Assembly: GCA_020354625.1 (NCBI GenBank)
Contig: CP070651.1
Span: 2,602,135-2,666,134, forward strand
Length of the DNA: 64,000 nt
Source of the DNA: Trueperaceae bacterium
GTDB taxonomy: Bacteria > Deinococcota > Deinococci > Deinococcales > Trueperaceae
Reading direction: 5' to 3'
Numbering within the stretch: position 1 is the stretch's first letter; each line of letters starts with the position of its first letter. The notes beneath the pieces are model-generated. The model ran no database searches. It saw only the letters and a list, made by a program, of their open reading frames with translations, and was not told the DNA's origin. Positions 25,665 to 33,927 of this stretch are shown piece by piece. Both the position numbers and the translations under genes were made by a program.

Positions 25665-26990
25665 TTACTGGTTGGAGAGAATGTCAGCTGCCTCTTCGGT
25701 CAACGCCTCCAAGACCTCAGCAGGAGTTTCTTGGCCCAGGAACATCGACTGCCAGCGGGGCGGCTGGGCAACGCGCACTTCGTAGAAGCCGGCACAGGCG
25801 AGGCCCATGTCTTCGGTACCGCGTTCGGCGATCAGGTCGACCACCAGCTGGTAATTGGGATCGTCCGCCAGGGGCGCACCGGCCGACCGGCGCGTCGGGA
25901 ACTGGCTATTGCCGTTGACGTAGTCGATCTGGGCCTCGGTGGAGTTGAGGTACAGCAGGAACTCGGTCACCCACTCCATCTCGTAGTCGCTACGGCCCTT
26001 GTCGAAGACAGCGAATCCGGTCGGACCGGCTGGGAAGCCGTTGACTTCGCCTTCGGCGTGCGGGTAGGTCAACAGCACGGGGTCCATCTCGACCGTCACC
26101 AGACCTTCGTCCTGTGCCTGTGGGATCTGGACATTGAGGGTGTACATCGAACCACCGATGATGGCGCTCTTACCGGTGAAAAAGAGGTTGAGTTTGTCGT
26201 TATTCGAAACCGTGGGTGCATCGGGGTTGATGAGGCCCTCTTGGAAGAGCCTGTTGGCGAACTCGACACCGGCCAGGGTCTTGGGGTCGTCAAAGGCCGG
26301 GTTGCAACCCGAGCGCCAGATGTCGCCGCCGGCACCCCACACGAATGCATGGAAGTCGTAGTCCCCCTGCTCGGAGGCTACCTGCAAGGCGAAGGGGTAG
26401 TCGACGCCGATGCCGGCGTCGCGCAGCTGAGTGATGGCATCGATGAACTCGTCTTGGGTCCAATCGCGGTCATCAAGAGGCAGGAGATCTCCCACACCCG
26501 CCTGATCGAACAGCGCCTTGTTGACGATCATGTGGTGTTCCCAGAAATAGGTCGGCATCGCATGAAGGCTGCCGTTGATGGTGTAGAGATCGACCAGACC
26601 TGGGAGCAAGTCGTCGATCTCCTCTTGCGGTAAGTGCTGGTAGAGATCGACGGTGACCTCTTGGTGGCCGTAGCCAGTGGTACGCCCCAGGTAATCTTTG
26701 AGAATGTCTGGGGGGTTGCCGGCCGCGATCGCCGCAGGCACCTTGGTCGACAATTCTGGCCAATCCAGTCCTTGCACCTCGACCGTCACGTGCGGGTACA
26801 TCTCCATGAACTGCTCGGCCTGCCAGGTTTCGTACTCGGCCAGGCTGTCGAACTCGGGGTGATGCGCAGGGGCAGCCAGGGCGGGGTCGGTCCAGTAGGT
26901 GATGGTGACCGGTTCCTGAGCGAGCCCACTGGTGGCAAACACAAAGGCCAACAGGCCGGCGGCGAGCATGGCTATACGGTTTCTGTTCAC
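25665..26990 (-). CDS. Extracellular solute-binding protein, family 1 (sugar ABC)
   Basis: 441 residues. GTG start with GAGGAG upstream; signal peptide MNRNRIAMLAAGLLAFVFAT then SGLAQ. The mature part is a type II binding protein: EQFMEMYPHVTVEVQGLDW, AAIAAGNPPDILKDYLGRTTGY, MPTYFWEHHMIVNKALFDQAG, and FPAGPTGFAVFDKGRSDYEMEW. Two genes upstream lies a GntR regulator, downstream the MalF/MalG pair, so this is the receptor of that importer. A perfect palindrome follows the gene. Confidence 0.92.
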   Translation of the reverse strand: MNRNRIAMLAAGLLAFVFATSGLAQEPVTITYWTDPALAAPAHHPEFDSLAEYETWQAEQFMEMYPHVTVEVQGLDWPELSTKVPAAIAAGNPPDILKDYLGRTTGYGHQEVTVDLYQHLPQEEIDDLLPGLVDLYTINGSLHAMPTYFWEHHMIVNKALFDQAGVGDLLPLDDRDWTQDEFIDAITQLRDAGIGVDYPFALQVASEQGDYDFHAFVWGAGGDIWRSGCNPAFDDPKTLAGVEFANRLFQEGLINPDAPTVSNNDKLNLFFTGKSAIIGGSMYTLNVQIPQAQDEGLVTVEMDPVLLTYPHAEGEVNGFPAGPTGFAVFDKGRSDYEMEWVTEFLLYLNSTEAQIDYVNGNSQFPTRRSAGAPLADDPNYQLVVDLIAERGTEDMGLACAGFYEVRVAQPPRWQSMFLGQETPAEVLEALTEEAADILSNQ

Positions 26991-27136
26991 GTTTTTCTCC
27001 TCAAAGCAGCTGTGAAACTAGATTTTACGAACGAAACTCTTAGGTGCAAGAAACGGTCATTCCAGCGCATCACCTCCACATCGCGTTCGGAAGCGGGCAT
27101 CAGCAAATCCCGCGAGAATCGTCATAAGAGCAAATC

Positions 27137-27814
27137 CTATCCGCTCCCCGTCGCCGCTTCACGCCGGGCCTGCAACAGAAAGCCCTTGGCCACGTCGTAG
27201 TGGTGATCGACCGCTTCATGGGCCCCCTGTTTGTCACGGGTTAGGATGGCATCGAGGATCACTTGGTGGTTATCGACGATATGAGAGAGATCGGGGTGGG
27301 TGAGATCACCACGGCTTTCAGCCGCTTTCGAGTAGGTCAGCCAGAAGCTGTCGATGAGTTCGAGCAGCGTCCGGTTCCCGAGCGACTCAAAAAGCAGGTT
27401 GTGGAAGGTGCGGTCCTCTTCCAGAAAGATCTCACCGCGTTCTTGGCGCGCGCGCATCTGGGCAACTACCTCACCTAGCCGTTCGGCCTGCGTTTGTGTC
27501 ATCTCCGGCAAACCCACTTCGATCACACCGTGCTCCAATACCCGCCGCACTTCGATCAACTCGATCAGATCGGCGAGGTCGAACAGCACCCCGTACTGCA
27601 TCCTCTCCAACAGCGACCCGAAGGAAAACTGATGGACAAACAGACCCGTCCCCCGGCGGATTTCGATCACACCCTGCGACTCGAGCACCTTCACCGCCTC
27701 CCGGACCGAGTTGCGGCTGACGTCGAGCCGGCGACTGAGCTCGGCTTCCGAAGGGAGCGGATCACCCGGTCGCAGGTTGTTGTTCAAGATGTAGGTCTTC
27801 ACCGCGTCCTGCAC
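27137..27814 (-). CDS. GntR-family regulator, FadR subfamily
   Basis: 225 residues. The winged helix-turn-helix (LRPGDPLPSEAELSRRLDVS then RNSVREAVKVLESQG) is followed by the all-helical FCD ligand domain with the metal-binding pattern Asp/His: EEDRTFHNLLFESLG, DHHYDVAKGF. The only ATG/GTG/TTG start is the GTG at 27814, which cuts the usual first helix short; the frame continues upstream as RPLKRPISLHRSV to a stop without a standard start codon, so a rare start (for example ATT) is possible. Probably represses the importer operon 146 bases downstream and perhaps the divergent aldo/keto reductase, with a metabolite of the imported compound as inducer. Confidence 0.88.
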   Translation of the reverse strand: MQDAVKTYILNNNLRPGDPLPSEAELSRRLDVSRNSVREAVKVLESQGVIEIRRGTGLFVHQFSFGSLLERMQYGVLFDLADLIELIEVRRVLEHGVIEVGLPEMTQTQAERLGEVVAQMRARQERGEIFLEEDRTFHNLLFESLGNRTLLELIDSFWLTYSKAAESRGDLTHPDLSHIVDNHQVILDAILTRDKQGAHEAVDHHYDVAKGFLLQARREAATGSG

Positions 27815-27906
27815 CGATCGGTGGAGCGAGATTGGCCGTTTGAGGGGTCTGAGTGGATTCTGAATGAGAGGTCTCCCGTCTCATGGTAGGAACGACATCG
27901 CGTCGT

Positions 27907-27957
27907 ATTGCCGTTGTGATATCCAGTTGTAGGATAACCAATGGCAATGTCATACCA
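27907..27957. promoter_or_regulatory. Large dyad and FadR-type half-site pair, candidate GntR operator
   Basis: ATTGCCGTTGTGATATCC at 27907-27924 is mirrored imperfectly by GGATAACCAATGGCAAT at 27932-27948. Directly after it TGTCATACCA (27948-27957, reverse complement TGGTATGACA) fits the FadR-subfamily pattern TNGTNNNACNA at all but the last position. The site lies between the GntR gene and the divergent reductase gene. Confidence 0.45.
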
Positions 27958-28065
27958 CGCCCCTGAAATCGGTGTCAAACGCTGCGTGTCGCCAAGCACT
28001 CGCCTACCACACCAGTGAAGTCATACATAATGGGTCTGTTGGAACGTAGCCAAAAGGAGTGGACG

Positions 28066-28959
28066 GTGCCTACGGCTCAAGCCAAGTGGACAAAAAAAAT
28101 CGCCCTCGGAACGGTCCAGTTCGGGCTCGACTACGGCATCAGCAACACCGCAGGTCGCGTTGCCCCGGAGGTCGTTGCAGAGATCTTGGAGTTGGCGGCC
28201 AACAGGGGCATCGACACCCTCGACACCGCCGTAGCCTACGGGGTGAGCGAGGAGACGCTCGGTGAGATCTTGGAGACGCCTGGGCTGAGCTTCGAGCTCA
28301 TCTCGAAGTTCCCGGCCGAAACCAGCGCCGAAGGGTTCGACGAAATTCTAGCCGCTAGCCTAAAGAGGCTGCGGTCCGAGACGCTCAAAGGCTACTTGGC
28401 GCACACCTTCGATTCGTTCACCGACCCGCGGGTGCGCGAGGCGCTGACACGTGCAAAAGCCGGTGGGCGCATCGAACAGCTCGGCGTCTCGGTCTACTAT
28501 CCAGAGCAGGTCTCCTGGCTGCTCGAGCGCGAGATCGACTTCGACCTCATCCAGCTCCCCTTGAGCGTGTTCGACCAACGTTTCCTCCCATTCCTTCCAG
28601 AGCTGAAAGCTCGCGGTGTCGAGGTTCACGTCCGGTCGGTCTTCTTGCAGGGGCTCTTCTTTCTCGGACCTGCAGGGTTACCCCCTCACTTCGAGAAGGT
28701 GGTGGACAAGCTCATGCGGCTCCGATCTCTTTGCGAAGAGAAGGCCGTGCCTCTGTCTGCCCTTCTACTCAACTACGCAGTCCTTAACAAAGACCTCGAC
28801 AAGGTGGTCATCGGGGTGCAAAGCGACGCCGAGTTGAGCCAGAACCTCAGCGCTTTCGAGCACGTCGAGAGCTGCCGCACGCTGCTTCCAGAACTAGCAG
28901 AACTGGCTGTCTGGGACGAGTCGATCTTGCTGCCGTTCAACTGGCCCCAAAAAGCTTAG
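28066..28959 (+). CDS. Aldo/keto reductase
   Basis: 297 residues from the GTG at 28066, which has AGGAG six bases upstream; an ATG 17 codons earlier lacks a ribosome site. Barrel with tetrad residues Asp/Tyr in DTLDTAVAYGVSEETLG, Lys in LISKFP, His in LKGYLAHTFDS. The C-terminus VVIGVQSDAEL matches the cofactor loop in shortened form. It belongs to the branch of short aldo/keto reductases that act on sugars or sugar nucleotides in the literature. Divergent from the GntR gene, so possibly under its control; ends before heptamer element 4. Confidence 0.88.
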   Translation: MPTAQAKWTKKIALGTVQFGLDYGISNTAGRVAPEVVAEILELAANRGIDTLDTAVAYGVSEETLGEILETPGLSFELISKFPAETSAEGFDEILAASLKRLRSETLKGYLAHTFDSFTDPRVREALTRAKAGGRIEQLGVSVYYPEQVSWLLEREIDFDLIQLPLSVFDQRFLPFLPELKARGVEVHVRSVFLQGLFFLGPAGLPPHFEKVVDKLMRLRSLCEEKAVPLSALLLNYAVLNKDLDKVVIGVQSDAELSQNLSAFEHVESCRTLLPELAELAVWDESILLPFNWPQKA

Positions 28960-29010
28960 TAGATGCGCTCACGCAAACGAGTTGGAGTGTGTCGGCAACA
29001 AAACCCCTCA

Positions 29011-29120
29011 AGGTGATGAGTGATGGGTAATGAGTAATGAGTGATGAGGGATGAGGGTTGCGAAGGCAGCGGTTGAAAACGCTCACGCCTAACCCTCTGC
29101 CGCATCACATCACGGGTCAC
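29011..29120. repeat. GTRATGR heptamer hairpin element, copy 4
   Basis: The longest left arm, six to seven heptamers (29011-29057: GGTGATGAGTGATGGGTAAT and on). The right arm (29100-29120) is decayed. The centre GGTTGCGAAGGCAGCGGTTGA resembles copy 1. It lies between the convergent reductase and D-threonine-aldolase-like genes. Confidence 0.75.
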
Positions 29121-29134
29121 AGATCTAAGGAAGC

Positions 29135-30223
29135 CTAGCGCAATTTGCCGCGACCTAAAATGGGCCAGACCACCTCGACCGTTTCGTCACGGACCCCGTA
29201 GAGCAGGTCGTGTAAGAACACCGTGGCGTCGCCGTAGCCGATCACGAAATCGTGTGCGTCGCCGACCCTGATGCTCTCGTCGGGTTCGACCAGGGTGATC
29301 ACGCCGTGCTCGGCAGAGAAGGCCATGCTCTCCCAAAGGGGAAAGTCGAGCGGCTGAGGCTGGCCGAACCACATCGGCATCGACTTGAAGCCGGCGTCGA
29401 GAATGACGCGCTTCGGCGCAGGCCGGCTGGACACGGTGGTCCTGACAAAAAGGGACGGTTCGGTGAGCCGGTTCCAGCTTCGATAGAGCGAGTCGCAAAA
29501 GATACCACCGCCGGCTTGGATCTCGGTGATCGCGCCGGTATGGGGCGTGACCTCGGCGGTACCGCTCCCCCCACAGCTCACCACCGGACAGGCGAGGCCG
29601 TGCGCCCGGCACAGTTCTACGCTCTTTGAAACGAGGTCCATCGCCTCTTCGGCGGCCTGGCGCTTCTCATCTGGGTCGCCGTGAGCCAGGATGTGGCCCT
29701 CCCAGCTCATCACCCCGAGCAGCTCGAGTCCGGGCGTGGCCGCGACCGTCACGGCGAGCTCGAGCACCGGCTCACCCGGTTGAACGCCGGTGCGGTGCAT
29801 GCCGCTGTCGATATGGACCAGCACGCCTAGCTCCCTCCCAGCCGCCGAAGCCGCCGCTCCCAGGGCCGTCACGTTCTCGGAGTTGTCGACGGCGACCTTG
29901 ACGTCTGCGTGGTGCCTAAGAGCGACAAGCCGCGCGATCTTTTTCGGTGTGACGATCTGGTTGGCGATCAGGATATCGCTGATGCCGGCAGCGGCCATCA
30001 CCTCGGCTTCGCCGAGCTTGGCGCAGGTGACGCCGATCGCGCCTGCACGCAGTGCCTTGTGGGCGATCGCCGGGACCTTGAGCCCTTTGGTGTGGGGGCG
30101 CCACGCGACGCCTGCCGCACGGAAGTGGGAAGCCAGCGTGGCGATGTTGGCCTCCATGGTGTCGAGCTCCACCCAGAGCGCCGGGGTGTCGAGCTCCGTT
30201 TTGTGCAGGCCTACTTCGCTCAC
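29135..30223 (-). CDS. D-threonine aldolase / D-serine dehydratase-like PLP enzyme (DSD1 family)
   Basis: 362 residues. Fold type III (alanine-racemase-like) barrel: PLP lysine Lys46 in RPHTKGLK, then VLVHIDSGMHRTGV and VVSCGGSGTAEVTPHTG, as in D-threonine aldolase, D-hydroxyserine dehydratase and beta-hydroxyaspartate aldolase. The C-terminal beta domain ends GYGDATVFLHDLLYGVRDE; the metal ligands usual there (His and Cys/Asp) are not in the standard P-x-H-x-C form, so the exact reaction is open. GTG start with GGGAGG five bases upstream. First of the genes after the convergent gap and last of a three-gene minus-strand unit with the dipeptidase and SDR. Confidence 0.85.
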   Translation of the reverse strand: MSEVGLHKTELDTPALWVELDTMEANIATLASHFRAAGVAWRPHTKGLKVPAIAHKALRAGAIGVTCAKLGEAEVMAAAGISDILIANQIVTPKKIARLVALRHHADVKVAVDNSENVTALGAAASAAGRELGVLVHIDSGMHRTGVQPGEPVLELAVTVAATPGLELLGVMSWEGHILAHGDPDEKRQAAEEAMDLVSKSVELCRAHGLACPVVSCGGSGTAEVTPHTGAITEIQAGGGIFCDSLYRSWNRLTEPSLFVRTTVSSRPAPKRVILDAGFKSMPMWFGQPQPLDFPLWESMAFSAEHGVITLVEPDESIRVGDAHDFVIGYGDATVFLHDLLYGVRDETVEVVWPILGRGKLR

Positions 30224-30283
30224 AATATCCTCCCGGTAGCGTCGTTTGAATCGATTGCAGGTCGTACGCGCTCAAACACGGGA

Positions 30284-31354
30284 TCAACTCCCCCAGATAC
30301 GACGCAAAAAGCGCAGCCAGTTGCCGTGCAGGATGGCCTCGATGTCAGCACCGGTGTAGCCGCGCTCGGACAGCAGGCCGGGAACTCGCTGCAGATCGGC
30401 GATGGTGTCGAGGTCGACCGGGGACTGCTCGCGGCCAAAGCCCCCGTCGAGATCGGTGCCGAGGGCGACGTGGCGGCTCGAGCCCGCCAATTGACAGAGG
30501 TAGTCGATGTGATCGACGACCGTTTCGAGGGTGGCCTCGCGGTTTCCCGGTGTCCACCCTGGGGTGAGCATCCAGGTGTCGAAAGCCACCCCAACCACAC
30601 CGTCTCGTTCGACGATCGCCTCGAGCTGGGCGTCGCTGAACTGCCGCTGATGGGGTACCAGGGCGCGGCAGTTGTTGTGGCTGGCCAGCACCGGCCCATC
30701 GAAGATCTCCAAGGCCTCCCAAAACGCCTGGTCAGAGAGGTGGGTGAGGTCGAGCGCCACCCCGAGACGAGCCATCTCGGCCAGGAGCGGTTTACCGAGC
30801 TCGCTAAGGCCCAGCTCGGTTCCGGTGCCGCCGGCGTAGCGCCCCGGCCCGTAGTGGGTCGGCCCGAGGAGCCGCAACCCAGCGTGCCACCAAACCTCGA
30901 GCTGCTCCGGCTCAAGAATCGGGTCGGCCCCCTCCATGCTGAGGACCACCCCGAGCGGCGGGGCCTCGACAACGGCGTCTGCTGCGGCATCCCAGCTGAA
31001 CCACTCGCTCACATGGGCCTCGAGCCCCTCGGCGTCTGTGATCACCCGCAAGTGCCCTTGCCGCTCGAGCGCCCGGTAGTAGGCCAGCTGACCCTGCGCG
31101 ACCCCGAAGGCTTGCGCGGTGGAGGGGTAGTCGATGTGGGGCACAGGCCGCCCCGTGCTTCGGGCGATGAGCGTGGCGAAGACGAGCGCGACCCGGCCGC
31201 GCCGGAGTTCAGGGAGCGCTACCGTCCCGAGCCCGCGCCCTTTACCAGCTACCTTCTGCTCCAGGGTGCGGATGACGTAGGCCGACAGCCGCAAGTCACG
31301 GTTCCACTGCAGGGCGTTCATGGCCAGATCGAGGTGGGCGTCGACGACGATCAC
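30284..31354 (-). CDS. Membrane dipeptidase-type hydrolase (peptidase family M19)
   Basis: 356 residues. The binuclear zinc site of renal-dipeptidase-type enzymes is visible: His-x-Asp in VVDAHLDLAMN, Glu in LSMEGADP, His in LDLTHLSDQAFWEAL and in LASHNNCRALV. ALGTDLDGGFGRE near 277-290 matches the family's GTDFDG motif. No signal peptide, so cytoplasmic here. Family members cleave dipeptides, including those with D-residues at the C-terminus. The gene lies 60 bases upstream of the DSD1-family enzyme and would supply a free amino acid. Confidence 0.9.
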   Translation of the reverse strand: MIVVDAHLDLAMNALQWNRDLRLSAYVIRTLEQKVAGKGRGLGTVALPELRRGRVALVFATLIARSTGRPVPHIDYPSTAQAFGVAQGQLAYYRALERQGHLRVITDAEGLEAHVSEWFSWDAAADAVVEAPPLGVVLSMEGADPILEPEQLEVWWHAGLRLLGPTHYGPGRYAGGTGTELGLSELGKPLLAEMARLGVALDLTHLSDQAFWEALEIFDGPVLASHNNCRALVPHQRQFSDAQLEAIVERDGVVGVAFDTWMLTPGWTPGNREATLETVVDHIDYLCQLAGSSRHVALGTDLDGGFGREQSPVDLDTIADLQRVPGLLSERGYTGADIEAILHGNWLRFLRRIWGS

Positions 31355-31406
31355 GGGTGCTCTCTCAGCAGGCGTACGCTCGGGTGGCTCCCAGCCCGCA
31401 TGCGCG

Positions 31407-32210
31407 CTACCATGCGGTCCAGCCGCCGTCGACCAGGATGTTCTGACCGGTGATGTAGCTCCCCGCCTCGCTCGCCAACAAGACCACCAACCCTTTGAGC
31501 TCGTGCGGGCTGCCGATGCGCCCGAGTGGCACCTTGGTGGTGAGGCGTTCGATAAACCCCGGCATGCTCGCCTGAACCTTCGGGCTCGGAAAGGGCCCAG
31601 GGCTGATGCTGTTGACCCGGATGGCGTCCTCGGCCCAGTACACCGCCAGGTGGCGCGTCAGGTGGACCAGGCCCCCCTTGAGCCCGTGGTAGGTGGCAGG
31701 GCTGTTGATGCCGAAGCCGGTGTAGGCGTCAGGGTAGCTGGCGACCACCCCGTACATGCTGGCGATATTGATGATCGACCCCGGGGCGCCGCGCGCGCGC
31801 AGGTGGCGGGCCACCTCCCGGGCCAACAAAAAGTACGCGGTGACGCCGGTGTGGTAGGCGCGGTCGAAATCCTCGGCGCTGGCGTCTTCGATATCCGGGG
31901 CGGTGCCACCGTAGGCGTTATTGACCAGGATATCGACCCGCCCGAGGCGCTCGACCACTTCAGCGACAAAGGCCGGGATCGCCTCGTTATCGTCTTGCGC
32001 CAGCCCGAGACCGATATGCCCCTCACCGGGCAGAGTCGCAGCAAAGTCGGCAGCGCGCGCCGCGTCTCGGCTGGTAACCGCCAGGGTGGCACCGGCTTCG
32101 GCCAGCGCCGCGCTCATGGCCGACCCCAAGAGACCGGCCGCCCCCGTCAGGATGGCGACCTTACCGCGGAGGTCGAATAGGCTCTGGATGGTGGGTTGGT
32201 GGTGGCTCAC
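31407..32210 (-). CDS. Short-chain dehydrogenase/reductase
   Basis: About 267 residues, classical SDR. The cofactor motif is TGAAGLLGSAMS, NNAYG replaces the NNAG motif, and the active site is Ser in INIASMYGV with Tyr and Lys in TYHGLKGGLVHLTRHLA (YxxxK as YHGLK). C-terminus SYITGQNILVDGGW is standard. Two starts are possible: ATG at 32216 has only one base after AGGAGG, while GTG at 32210 has seven, so 32210 is preferred. First gene of the minus-strand unit with the M19 and DSD1-family genes; a -10-like TATAAT lies about 85 bases upstream. Confidence 0.9.
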   Translation of the reverse strand: MSHHQPTIQSLFDLRGKVAILTGAAGLLGSAMSAALAEAGATLAVTSRDAARAADFAATLPGEGHIGLGLAQDDNEAIPAFVAEVVERLGRVDILVNNAYGGTAPDIEDASAEDFDRAYHTGVTAYFLLAREVARHLRARGAPGSIINIASMYGVVASYPDAYTGFGINSPATYHGLKGGLVHLTRHLAVYWAEDAIRVNSISPGPFPSPKVQASMPGFIERLTTKVPLGRIGSPHELKGLVVLLASEAGSYITGQNILVDGGWTAW

Positions 32211-32293
32211 GGTCATCCCTCCTCACATCGACACGTCACGTACCGCTACAGCGAGCCCCGGCCCGCCTCGAAAGGTGACTGGCGATGCGGGGC

Positions 32294-32299
32294 ATTATA
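32294..32299 (-). promoter_or_regulatory. Candidate -10 box TATAAT for the SDR-dipeptidase-DSD1 unit
   Basis: Perfect TATAAT on the minus strand about 85 bases before the SDR start in the divergent gap. The -35 position (CTGCAA at 32317-32322) is a weak match. Confidence 0.35.
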
Positions 32300-32458
32300 T
32301 CCCGGCAGGGTTCCCGTTGCAGACGGGTTCCGCCAACCGAGTGGAGCACCCGGGGACTTGCCCCGTCCACGGGTCGAGCGATAAGATGCTCGCCAGTTTT
32401 CCACCACGTTGTCCGGCCACCTCAGCCGGGTAGCTCTGCAGCTCGGGAAGGGAGCGAG

Positions 32459-33925
32459 ATGCGCGTCGTCACCGGAGCCATCAGCCACGAGACCAGTACC
32501 TTTACACCAGTGCCCACCACCAGGGAGAACTATCAGCAGCGCTCAGGCTTCCTGCGTGGCGAAGCGGTCCTGGAGACGTTTACAGGCACCAACACACCGA
32601 CCGGCGGCTTTATCGATGGGGCACGCTCGCACGGCTTCGGGTTGATCCCCACCATCCACACCACCCCCCACCCCAGCGGTCCCACCCCGAGGGAGATCTT
32701 CGATGAGGTGGTAGACGAGTTGCTCGACGGTGTCGCAGCAGCTGGCGAGGTCGACGGGGTGCTCTTAGAACTCCACGGGGCTATGGTAGCCGAGGGCATC
32801 GACGACTGCGAAGGGCACATCTTGGCAGCGGTGAGGCACCTGGTTGGCCCCGGCACTCCGGTCCTGGCTCAGCTCGACATCCACGCCAACGTCTCGGCGC
32901 GTATGGTCGAGATGGCCGACGTGTTGATCGGCCGTGAAACCTATCCGGAGATCGACATGGCGGCGCGGGGCCGCGAGTGCGCCGACGTGCTCGTGCGGAT
33001 GCATCGCGATGGTCTCCAGCCCACGCTGGCGCTCTACCAGATCCCGATGGTCTGGGGCATGAACCAGGTCACCGCCCACGCACCGATGCGCGAGGCGATC
33101 GAAGCGCTCCATCGCATCGAAGCATTACCCGGTGTGATCTGCGGCTCGATCGCGACCTGTTTTCCGCTGGCCGACATCCCGGACATGGGCGCCTCTGTCT
33201 ATGTTGCGACCGACAACGACCCAGCGATGGCAGAACGCCACGCGCGCGAGCTCGGGCAGTGGCTCTACGCCAGGCGTTCGGACTGGCACTTCCCGATGCC
33301 GAGCACCATCGACGTTCTCGACCGGTTGGCGGGTCAGGGACCCTTCCCGGTCGTGCTGGCCGACCGCAACGACAACCCGGGAGGGGGCTCGCCCGGCGAC
33401 AGCACCGCGATGCTGCGGGCGTTCCTGGAGCGGAGGCTCCAAAAGGCCTGCATCCTCTACATCGTCGACCCCGAGGCGGTAGCGGCCTGCCGGGCCGCGG
33501 GCGTTGGAGCGAGCGTGGAGCTCGACGTCGGCGCCAAGACGACCCCGCTGCAAGGCCGGCCGGTACGGCTTACAGCCGAGGTGATGGCGCTCTCAGACGG
33601 CCGATTTGCCTACGACGGACCGATGTATGCAGGCCTACAGGGGAATATGGGACCCTCGGCGCACATCCGGCAGGGCGGCGTCCACGTGCTGCTGGTAAGC
33701 GAACGGGAACAGCCCTTCGACACGGCCTTCGCCAGAACCCTCTCCTTGGATCCGAAGACCATGAACTACGTCGGCGTGAAGTCCGCCGCCCACTTTCGGG
33801 CTGCGTTCGAGCCGTTTGCCGGCTGCATCTATGTGGTAGCCGAACCGAGCGTACACAGCGCCGAGACCGGACACCTGACCTACCAGAACTTGGGGCGCGA
33901 GCTCTACCCACTGAGTAACCGCTAG
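32459..33925 (+). CDS. M81-family protein (microcystinase C / MlrC-like)
   Basis: 488 residues from the ATG at 32459 (GGGAAGGGAG upstream); a longer frame from 32285 is not family-like. MRVVTGAISHETSTFTPVPT is the classic MlrC opening, followed by LLELHGAMVAEG, QLDIHANVSARMVE (zinc Asp and His), ETYPEIDMAARG and DNPGGGSPGD. C-terminal MlrC domain covers about 300-480. MlrC opens the linear microcystin product in sphingomonads, but most family members lie in amino-acid or peptide catabolic clusters with unknown amide substrates, as here. Leads a plus-strand unit; the next start is three bases after its stop. Confidence 0.9.
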   Translation: MRVVTGAISHETSTFTPVPTTRENYQQRSGFLRGEAVLETFTGTNTPTGGFIDGARSHGFGLIPTIHTTPHPSGPTPREIFDEVVDELLDGVAAAGEVDGVLLELHGAMVAEGIDDCEGHILAAVRHLVGPGTPVLAQLDIHANVSARMVEMADVLIGRETYPEIDMAARGRECADVLVRMHRDGLQPTLALYQIPMVWGMNQVTAHAPMREAIEALHRIEALPGVICGSIATCFPLADIPDMGASVYVATDNDPAMAERHARELGQWLYARRSDWHFPMPSTIDVLDRLAGQGPFPVVLADRNDNPGGGSPGDSTAMLRAFLERRLQKACILYIVDPEAVAACRAAGVGASVELDVGAKTTPLQGRPVRLTAEVMALSDGRFAYDGPMYAGLQGNMGPSAHIRQGGVHVLLVSEREQPFDTAFARTLSLDPKTMNYVGVKSAAHFRAAFEPFAGCIYVVAEPSVHSAETGHLTYQNLGRELYPLSNR

Positions 33926-33927
33926 CG

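Noticed and set aside
14484-30223. Beta-hydroxyaspartate cycle (dehydratase at 14484 plus DSD1-family enzyme at 29135)
   Set aside because: The two genes are 14 kb apart and on different strands, and no iminosuccinate reductase or aspartate-glyoxylate aminotransferase is present.
29909-31453. 514-codon open frame on the plus strand
   Set aside because: Antisense to the DSD1-family and M19 genes, which have clear catalytic motifs.
32285-32458. 58-codon N-terminal extension of the MlrC-type protein
   Set aside because: The conserved family start MRVVTGAISHETSTF begins at 32459 with a good ribosome site.
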